Of a DNA stretch of 11,096 nt, positions 6,857 through 11,096 are shown one piece after another. Where the stretch lies: assembly GCA_938016625.1 (NCBI GenBank), contig CALILB010000116.1, forward strand, positions 1-11,096. Reading direction: 5' to 3'. Made by a program: the position numbers and the translations under genes. Source of the stretch: an uncultured bacterium. GTDB taxonomy: Bacteria; Acidobacteriota; Thermoanaerobaculia; Multivoradales; JAHEKO01. The notes below the pieces were generated by a model. It made no database searches, was not told the origin of the DNA, and saw only the letters and a list, made by a program, of their open reading frames with translations. Every line of letters starts with the position of its first letter. Within the stretch, counting starts at the first letter, position 1.

Positions 6857-7069
6857 TCAGCTGAAGCCGGAGCCACCGCCGCAGCCGGCGGAGCCGCCAA
6901 AGCTGGCCGACGAGGTGCTGCTACCGGTGCTGGCAAAGGTGGAGAACTGCTTTTCGACGTCTATGTCTCCGCACTCGGGACAAGAGAGTCCGTCGGCCGT
7001 CTGCCCGAGGTTTTGTAGAACCTCGAAGGCGGCTTTGCAGTTGTGGCAGCGGTATTCGTACAGGGGCAT
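6857..7069 (-). CDS. FmdB-type small zinc-ribbon protein
   Basis: This 70-aa protein starts MPLYEYRC, the near-invariant opening of the FmdB/putative-regulatory-protein family. CHNC (C8, C11) and CPEC (C30, C33) form a zinc ribbon, followed by a low-complexity Ser/Gly/Thr tail with one further cysteine (C63) in GCGGGSGFS. Length and layout match the family. Members are often annotated as regulators, but their function is essentially unproven. CAGGAAG about 8 nt before the ATG is a reasonable ribosome binding site. It is preceded by the PilZ gene and followed by selC on the same strand. The stop codon is UGA, which is notable beside a tRNA-Sec gene, but the protein looks complete there. Confidence 0.9.
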   Translation of the reverse strand: MPLYEYRCHNCKAAFEVLQNLGQTADGLSCPECGDIDVEKQFSTFASTGSSTSSASFGGSAGCGGGSGFS

Positions 7070-7111
7070 GGATTATCTTCCTGGAGATTGAAGTGTTTCT
7101 AACCTATCGCG

Positions 7112-7126
7112 CCGGGCAAAGCCCGG
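7112..7126 (-). terminator. Hairpin between the PilZ and zinc-ribbon genes
   Basis: CCGGGC (7112-7117) and GCCCGG (7121-7126) form a 6-bp GC stem with a 3-nt AAA loop (TTT on the minus strand). It lies in the 125-bp gap. No T-run follows on the minus strand, so termination is uncertain. Confidence 0.35.
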
Positions 7127-7178
7127 GACGCACTCTCACAGAGAACAGACTGGAGTCCGGGATTTATTTCTGACTTGG

Positions 7179-7193
7179 CTCGAGAATCTCGAG
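7179..7193 (-). repeat. CTCGAG pair forming a stem just after the PilZ stop
   Basis: Two CTCGAG hexamers separated by AAT can pair with each other as a 6-bp hairpin. They sit one base beyond the PilZ stop codon, read on the minus strand. Each hexamer is also a palindrome by itself. There is no T-tract. Confidence 0.4.
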
Positions 7194-7194
7194 A

Positions 7195-7647
7195 TCAGGT
7201 GGCCAGCTTGGGTCGAATGCTGCTCAGTCTCAGCTCGGTCCGGGCTTCCCGCTCGACCCACTCTTCGATGGCGGCTGCCGCTTCCTCGGATAGATCGAGG
7301 AATCTCAGTCCCATCCCCGGCCGGTGCCTGTCTTCCTTGGCCCAGGTCCGCTTCCAGACGACCTCGCATTCGCAGCGGGCAACGACATTGGCGGGTTCGG
7401 GCAGCGAGAACTCGACTTCGTATCTGGATCCGGGTTTGCGGGGGTTGATGGTGCTGATGAGCATGCCGCTACGACTGATATTGCAGGCGTAGCCAAAGAG
7501 CGTTTTGGGGCCGCTGTTGTTGGTGGCTTTGAGCACCGTCAGCGGCTGTCGCAGCTCTCTTCTCAGGTGCACTTTCGGTTGTTGTTCTGCCTCTGCGATG
7601 TCTGGCTGCCGCCTCATATCCACGATCCCTCCGAACGTCCGGAACAT
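7195..7647 (-). CDS. PilZ-domain protein, probable c-di-GMP receptor
   Basis: This is a 150-aa single-domain protein. The ATG at 7647 is preceded by AAGGAGG. A GTG immediately before it (7650) is an alternative start, and an upstream in-frame ATG at 7689 has no ribosome binding site. The PilZ nucleotide-binding signature is visible: the RxxxR motif in RRELR (29-33) and NISRSG (56-61), fitting [DN]xSxxG. The barrel then runs through YEVEFSLPEP, CECEVVWK and GMGLRFLDLS, with a closing helix EEAAAAIEEWV. With both motifs intact, c-di-GMP binding is likely. The output (motility, exopolysaccharide or other) cannot be told, as there is no fused effector domain and no partner gene beside it. Four codons before the conserved arginines are acidic and Gln-rich, probably a flexible N-terminus. 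Confidence 0.92.
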   Translation of the reverse strand: MFRTFGGIVDMRRQPDIAEAEQQPKVHLRRELRQPLTVLKATNNSGPKTLFGYACNISRSGMLISTINPRKPGSRYEVEFSLPEPANVVARCECEVVWKRTWAKEDRHRPGMGLRFLDLSEEAAAAIEEWVEREARTELRLSSIRPKLAT

Positions 7648-8067
7648 CACGCGAATCCTCCTTCCAGATTGCACCACGCACCCGCACACCCGCTATGAAG
7701 AACCTCACTTGACAACTCGATCGGTTCGCACCCCCCCGGTATCAGTACCGCCGCGCCGCCTCACATCAGGCCTGGGGCCAGCAAGGGACTGCGAGTAGCC
7801 GCACGCTCCCAGGCCAACCGACTCACTTTCTGTGACGCAGCACGCCAATAATCAGGTTCAGCAGAGATCGGTACAATACCCCGAAAGGGGGGTCGGGCGC
7901 CACCCCTTGGGGTGGCTTTTATTATCCGGTCCCTGCCGGCACCACTCCCCGGCGCTCGAGCAGGTTTTCACCAGGCTGGACGGTGAGGATCGACCAGGTG
8001 CTGGGAGAACTCGAAGTGCATCTCCTTGACCCAGGGGTAAAGGTCGGGGCCTACCCGGTGAGGTGGT
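7648..8067. other. 420-bp non-coding gap with an orphan plus-strand terminator
   Basis: It lies between the PilZ start and the PLP-enzyme stop, both on minus, and should hold the PilZ promoter. I see no convincing gene: a GTG-started frame at 7832-8029 has neither ribosome binding site nor protein-like content. A perfect TTGACA lies at 7709-7714 on plus, without a good -10 box at standard spacing. A TACAAT lies at 7872-7877. The clear feature is a plus-strand hairpin with T-tract at 7899-7925, listed separately. Confidence 0.5.
7879..7925 (+). terminator. GNRA hairpin plus intrinsic terminator with no upstream gene
   Basis: CCCC-GAAA-GGGG (7879-7890) is a short stem capped by a GNRA-type tetraloop. 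GCCACCC (7899-7905) and GGGTGGC (7910-7916) then form a 7-bp stem with loop CTTG, directly followed by TTTTATTAT (7917-7925). This has the form of a Rho-independent terminator on the plus strand. The nearest plus-strand coding gene upstream ends at 5540, behind several minus-strand genes. It therefore probably ends a short untranslated RNA starting in this gap, or antisense transcription. Confidence 0.65.
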
Positions 8068-9297
8068 CTACCTCGGGCCGAGCGCCTCGATACCCTCGAG
8101 CAGTCGGTCGATTTCCTCCGGGGTGTTGTACATCGAGATGCCGATGCGCACGAGCCCCCCACGCTCGGCCAGGCCCAGGACTTCGACGGCGCGGGCGGCG
8201 TAGAAGTGACCGTCGCGAACCTGGATCGCCCTCGTGTTCAGTGCTTTTGCCGCCGCGGCCGGGTCGACACCGTCGATGGTGATGGAGACGGTCGGCGCAC
8301 GCAGCCGGTCGGCAAAATCGGGTCCCCAGACGGTGACCCCGGGGAGTTGTCGCACGTTCTCGTAGTAGTGCCGGGCAACCTGGTGCTCCCAGTCGGCGAT
8401 GGCCGCCACCGCCGACTCCAGCTTCGACGTCAAATCCGGACCGTCGCCCCACGAGGCGATGTACTCGATGGCGGCTCGGATCCCCACGATCGCCGCATGG
8501 TTGAGCGTGCCGGTCTCGATGCGGTGGGGGGCCACGGTCGGCTGGGTTCGCAGGTGGTCGGTGGACAGACGGTCGAGCAGACCCGGTCGGCTGTAGAGGA
8601 TACCCACGTGGGGGCCGTAGAACTTGTAAGCCGAGCACAGGAGAAAGTCCACATCGAGCGCGGTGACATCGAGTGGGAAGTGGGGTGCATAGTGAACGGC
8701 ATCGAGTAGGAAGTAGGCGCCCACCTCGCGACAGAGCTCCCGCGCGAGCCCTACGTCGTTCACCGTCCCCAGGGCATTCGACGCCAAACCCATGGCCACG
8801 AGCTTGGTCCTGGCCGAGACCTTGCTCTGCAGATCCTCCGGATCGAGCCTGCCGGTTGACTCGAGCCGCACCTCCTGCACCACGATCCCCTGCTCGCGTA
8901 GATCCAGCCAGGGTCCGCGATTGGCCTCGTGGTCGAGCTCGGTGATGACGATCTCGTCGCCGGGCTCGAGCTGGCGGGCCAGCGCCCGGGCGAGCGAGAA
9001 GGTCAAGGTAGTCATGCTCTGACCAAAGGAGATCTCCCGCCAGCTGGGCGCCCCCAGCAGGGCGGCCACCGCTTCCCGCGACTGCTGAAGGACCTTGTCG
9101 GTCTCTTCCGAGGCCAGGAATCTAGCCCGGGCGTTGGCGTTCCAGGTCCGGTAGTACCAGGAAATGGCGTCGATGACCGACTGCGGCACCTGGGTACCCG
9201 CCGGCCCATCCAGATAGGCGACCGGAAGGTCTCCCTGACGGTGCTCGAGCGCCGGAAAGTCCCGGCGGCAGGCCAGGCACTCCTTGCTGGTGAACAT
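8068..9297 (-). CDS. Class-V aminotransferase-fold PLP enzyme, VC1184 cysteine-desulfurase-like family
   Basis: This is a 409-aa protein. The ATG at 9297 follows a purine-rich GGGGGAGCAAGAGAG and leads directly into the family's opening region, FPALEHR...VAYLDGPAGTQVPQSVIDA. The in-frame ATG at 9444 would add 49 residues unlike the family. Recognisable PLP-fold motifs are GQSMTTLTFSLARAL (phosphate-binding region, about 92-106), LDHEAN (121-126), DAVHYAPH (199-206, D199 contacting the cofactor pyridine) and SAYKFYGPHVG (222-232), whose K225 is the Schiff-base lysine. The pattern matches the family annotated as VC1184-type (TIGR01976) from memory. Its reaction is unproven: related enzymes are cysteine desulfurases or selenocysteine lyases. 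I see no IscU or SUF partner. TATAGT at 9345-9340 is a -10 candidate. It is divergent from the 137-aa gene at 9443. Confidence 0.92.
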   Translation of the reverse strand: MFTSKECLACRRDFPALEHRQGDLPVAYLDGPAGTQVPQSVIDAISWYYRTWNANARARFLASEETDKVLQQSREAVAALLGAPSWREISFGQSMTTLTFSLARALARQLEPGDEIVITELDHEANRGPWLDLREQGIVVQEVRLESTGRLDPEDLQSKVSARTKLVAMGLASNALGTVNDVGLARELCREVGAYFLLDAVHYAPHFPLDVTALDVDFLLCSAYKFYGPHVGILYSRPGLLDRLSTDHLRTQPTVAPHRIETGTLNHAAIVGIRAAIEYIASWGDGPDLTSKLESAVAAIADWEHQVARHYYENVRQLPGVTVWGPDFADRLRAPTVSITIDGVDPAAAAKALNTRAIQVRDGHFYAARAVEVLGLAERGGLVRIGISMYNTPEEIDRLLEGIEALGPR

Positions 9298-9384
9298 CTC
9301 TCTTGCTCCCCCGGATCCCCTCAGAACCTGCGATATGGAACTATAACCCTTCTGCGGTCGACGGAAATGGTCAAACTCAGCCTG

Positions 9385-9414
9385 TTGGCCTCGCCGACAT
9401 CGAGCACATATACT
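9385..9414 (+). promoter_or_regulatory. Candidate sigma-70-type promoter for the 137-aa gene
   Basis: TTGGCC (9385-9390) and TATACT (9409-9414) are separated by 18 bp and match the consensus hexamers at 4/6 and 5/6 positions. Transcription would start near 9421, giving a leader of about 20 nt before the ATG at 9443. This is inference from sequence only. Confidence 0.45.
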
Positions 9415-9442
9415 CGTGTCCCTTTGAGAATTAGAGCACCGC

Positions 9443-9856
9443 ATGCCATTGCCTCACGACCCCAAAGTGCGAGCCGTTCTCGAGGAGCTCATGCAATCGA
9501 ACGGCTTCTCGGGTGAAAGTCGGTTCTATCGATCGACTCTGCCCGAATTCATCAGGCCTGCACACAAACCAGGAATCTCTTTCATCTCCGCCAACGACGA
9601 CCCGTCGGAAGCGGTGGTGGATGTCTACTCTCAAGGGCACATGTGTCTCGCGCAACAGGTTGGTGCCGGCTTGGCTTTTGCCGAATCCGAGGAGAACGAG
9701 TGGTGTGAGCCCGGACGAACAGTGGTCGAGCTGCGGTTGCAGGACGTCCTTGACCAGGGTGGATGCATTTATCCCGTCGAGTCGGTCATAACCGATCGGG
9801 TCTGGTACTTCACATTCCCCGACGGGGAGGTGCCGGTCCGAGCCCTCGAGCAGTAG
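9443..9856 (+). CDS. Hypothetical protein, 137 aa
   Basis: I do not recognise this protein. It is acidic, soluble-looking and mixed alpha/beta, with no signal peptide or membrane segment. It begins with a helical MPLPHDPKVRAVLEELMQS. Later come strand-like stretches: GISFISAND (44-52), AVVDVYSQGHMC, GRTVVELRLQDVL and VWYFTFPDG. Three cysteines are dispersed and form no metal motif. The frame is the only sensible one across the stretch and has a plausible promoter, though only a weak Shine-Dalgarno. It is followed by a stem-loop and is divergent from the PLP-enzyme gene, 145 bp away. Its even composition and coding-like third positions make a real gene likely; the function is unknown. Confidence 0.72.
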   Translation: MPLPHDPKVRAVLEELMQSNGFSGESRFYRSTLPEFIRPAHKPGISFISANDDPSEAVVDVYSQGHMCLAQQVGAGLAFAESEENEWCEPGRTVVELRLQDVLDQGGCIYPVESVITDRVWYFTFPDGEVPVRALEQ

Positions 9857-9888
9857 CTTCGGAGTCGCTATTTCGGCGGCAGCCGAAG
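9857..9888 (+). terminator. Two-part stem-loop directly after the 137-aa gene
   Basis: CTTCGG (9857-9862) pairs with CCGAAG (9883-9888). Inside it, GTCGC (9864-9868) pairs with GCGGC (9876-9880), with one wobble and a 7-nt loop. It begins at the base after the TAG stop. No T-run follows, so it is a candidate for factor-dependent termination or mRNA end protection rather than a classic intrinsic terminator. Confidence 0.4.
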
Positions 9889-9993
9889 AGGTCGAACCAA
9901 TCCAAAGGTCACCTATCCTGCGTAGCCAGCGGTCAGGTGTCGATTTTCGTTTCGTCTCGACTCAAGGACAACCAGTCGGTAAAGGAGTAGCCC
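9889..9993 (+). promoter_or_regulatory. Upstream region of the YceI-family gene
   Basis: The gap should hold the YceI-gene promoter. TATCCT at 9914-9919 is a weak -10 candidate, with no convincing -35. AAAGGAG about 6 nt before the ATG at 9994 is a strong ribosome binding site and settles the start codon. Confidence 0.4.
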
Positions 9994-10611
9994 ATGAAGA
10001 TTGCAAATTCCCCGAAGATCCACCTCATCCTCGCCGGCTTCGTCGCTCTTAGCCTTGCCACCACGGCGACGGCGGCAACGTGGTCGGTGGACAAGGCCCA
10101 CACCGAGGTCAACTTCAGCGTCAAGCATTTCTTCACCCCGGTCAACGGCAGCTTTGGCAAGTGGGACATCGATCTCCAGTACGACGCCGAGGACCCCGAG
10201 AAGAGCACGGTCACGGCCACCATCGACATCGCCAGCGTGACCACCGGCAACGAGACGCGGGACAACGACCTGCGGTCCGGGAATTGGTTCGAGATCGAGA
10301 CCTACCCCACCATGACTTTCAAGAGCACTAAGGTCGAGAAGGTAGGTGACAACAAGCTCGTGGCTCACGGTGTCCTGTCGATCAAGGGCCATGAGCAGGA
10401 GATCGAGTTGGCCATTGCCCACCTGGGAACCAAACAGATCCCCGCCGAGATGCAGCCGATGCTGCGTGGCTCCAAGCAGGTGGCCAGCTTCGAGGCCTCC
10501 ACCTCGATCGACCGCGGCGACTACGAGGTCGGGGTCGGCAACTGGGCCGCCACCGTGGTGGTCGGCGACAAGGTCGATATCACCATCCTGCTCGAAGCCC
10601 ACCAGCGCTGA
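9994..10611 (+). CDS. Secreted YceI-family (lipid/isoprenoid-binding) protein
   Basis: This 205-aa protein starts at an ATG with a good AAAGGAG site. It has a signal peptide (MKIANSPK, hydrophobic core, ATA cleavage near residue 27). The mature part matches the YceI lipocalin-like barrel: TWSVDKAHTEVNFSVKHF (29-46), GSFGKWDIDL, a central DIASVTTGNETRDNDLRS (the family's RD-x-HL region), FEIETYPTMTFKST, and GVLSIKGHEQEIEL. Family members bind polyisoprenoid-type lipids in the periplasm, and the E. coli member responds to high pH and osmotic stress. The ligand here is not known. At the usually conserved RDxHLRS position this protein reads RDNDLRS, with Asp in place of His. It is monocistronic, closed by a strong terminator. 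Confidence 0.95.
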   Translation: MKIANSPKIHLILAGFVALSLATTATAATWSVDKAHTEVNFSVKHFFTPVNGSFGKWDIDLQYDAEDPEKSTVTATIDIASVTTGNETRDNDLRSGNWFEIETYPTMTFKSTKVEKVGDNKLVAHGVLSIKGHEQEIELAIAHLGTKQIPAEMQPMLRGSKQVASFEASTSIDRGDYEVGVGNWAATVVVGDKVDITILLEAHQR

Positions 10612-10637
10612 GTCTCGGGATCGCCTCCGTTTCGGAT

Positions 10638-10672
10638 ACCGCCTCTCCACCGTGGGGAGGCGGTTTTTCTTT
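10638..10672 (+). terminator. Strong Rho-independent terminator after the YceI-family gene
   Basis: ACCGCCTC (10638-10645) pairs with GAGGCGGT (10657-10664). The stem continues inward to 11 bp with one T-G wobble and a 5-nt loop. A T-rich tail, TTTTTCTTT (10664-10672), follows at once. It lies 27 bp after the stop codon and insulates the next gene. Confidence 0.92.
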
Positions 10673-10734
10673 GCCGCTTCGTTTCGCGCTAGGCTCGGGT
10701 TTCGAATCAGTTGATCGAGGAAAAGGGGGAGAAG

Positions 10735-11096
10735 GTGCGTCCGCTCTCATCCGCTATTTGCTTGAGTCTTGCTCTGTTTGGTCTGGCCGCCACCGGCCCG
10801 GCTTACACGGCCACCGAGAACGGCCCTGCAATTACCGCCGAAGCCGTCAGCGGTCTCGCGCTGCGTGGCATCGGTCCGGCCCTGATGGGTGGTCGGATCG
10901 CCGACATCGCGATCAGCCCCAGGGACAGCAGCACCTGGTATCTGGCGGTGGGCTCCGGGGGCGTCTGGAAAACCGAAAACGCCGGTATCACCTGGAGACC
11001 GATCTTCGACGACCAGCCCTCCTATTCGATCGGTGCGGTGACCATCGATCCGACGAATCCCGATGTCGTCTGGGTCGGCACCGGTGAGAACGTCAG
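10735..11096 (+). CDS. Secreted BNR/sortilin-type repeat protein, N-terminal part (runs off right edge)
   Basis: The frame is open from a GTG at 10735 to the window end (120 codons). I chose this GTG because AGGGGGAGAAG precedes it and a signal peptide begins there (short n-region, hydrophobic residues 7-19). An in-frame TTG at 10711 is a less likely start. After the signal come LRGIGPALMGGRIADIAISP (43-62), YLAVGSGGVWKTENAGITW (69-87) and IGAVTIDPTNPDVVWVGTGEN. This is the start of a beta-propeller built from Asp-box/BNR repeats, with the first Asp-box-like turn at TENAGITW (80-87). Proteins with this opening are often annotated as glycosyl hydrolase or VPS10/sortilin-like and are usually about 1,000 aa long. 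They are secreted and of unclear enzymatic function. Confidence 0.88.
   Translation, partial: MRPLSSAICLSLALFGLAATGPAYTATENGPAITAEAVSGLALRGIGPALMGGRIADIAISPRDSSTWYLAVGSGGVWKTENAGITWRPIFDDQPSYSIGAVTIDPTNPDVVWVGTGENV

Noticed and set aside
5921..7018. Long plus-strand open frame (365 codons)
   Set aside because: It runs antisense through the DUF1566 gene, the whole selC gene and the zinc-ribbon gene, all of which are well supported on minus.
7832..8029. GTG-started small frame over the orphan terminator
   Set aside because: It crosses the terminator hairpin, lacks a ribosome binding site and has no protein-like pattern.
9913..10650. Minus-strand open frame (245 codons) opposite the YceI gene
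   Set aside because: It is the complement of a clear YceI-family gene and covers its terminator; the composition is shadow-like.
1..11096. CRISPR array, insertion sequence, prophage or toxin-antitoxin system
   Set aside because: I found no regularly spaced repeats, transposase, integrase, terminal inverted repeats or small paired genes; the HNH protein alone does not make a mobile element.

Overview
The window is GC-rich, roughly 60-67% in most genes that I counted by eye. It reads as ordinary chromosome from a bacterium of Acidobacteriota type, possibly Thermoanaerobaculia/Holophagae. That placement is an inference from gene content: a large-family Ser/Thr kinase, secreted M1-like peptidase, BNR/sortilin-type repeat protein, DUF1566 protein, DUF222-HNH protein and VC1184-type aminotransferase-fold enzyme. 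No marker gene fixes the taxonomy.

Layout. Positions 1-704 (minus) hold the N-terminal kinase domain of a Ser/Thr kinase that runs off the left edge. A 550-bp gap with nested inverted repeats precedes a plus-strand DUF222/HNH endonuclease gene (1255-2682). Facing it is a secreted class-C beta-lactamase-type serine hydrolase (minus, 2696-4096), visibly less GC-rich than its neighbours. It is divergent, across 64 bp, from a secreted compact M1-like metallopeptidase (plus, 4161-5540). Then comes a run of minus-strand genes: a secreted DUF1566 protein (5678-6550), a selenocysteine tRNA (selC, 6700-6799), a small FmdB-type zinc-ribbon protein (6857-7069) and a PilZ protein (7195-7647). A 420-bp non-coding gap follows, carrying an orphan plus-strand intrinsic terminator. 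Beyond it lies a PLP enzyme of the VC1184 cysteine-desulfurase-like family (minus, 8068-9297). On the plus strand there follow an unrecognised 137-aa protein (9443-9856), a secreted YceI-family lipid-binding protein (9994-10611) with a strong terminator, and the start of a secreted BNR-repeat protein (10735 to the right edge).

How the parts fit together. There is no obvious multi-gene operon or defence system; most genes look like single transcription units. The best-supported notable feature is selC. Its 8-bp acceptor stem, 6-bp D stem with 4-nt loop, TCA anticodon and long variable arm show that the organism decodes UGA as selenocysteine. A desulfurase-like PLP enzyme lies about 1.3 kb away, but a link to selenium is only a guess. 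The most unusual sequence signal is a pair of perfect palindromes inside the HNH nuclease gene. They share a 16-bp core and differ by one symmetric, compensatory change. The second is the orphan terminator at 7899-7925, a candidate small-RNA end.
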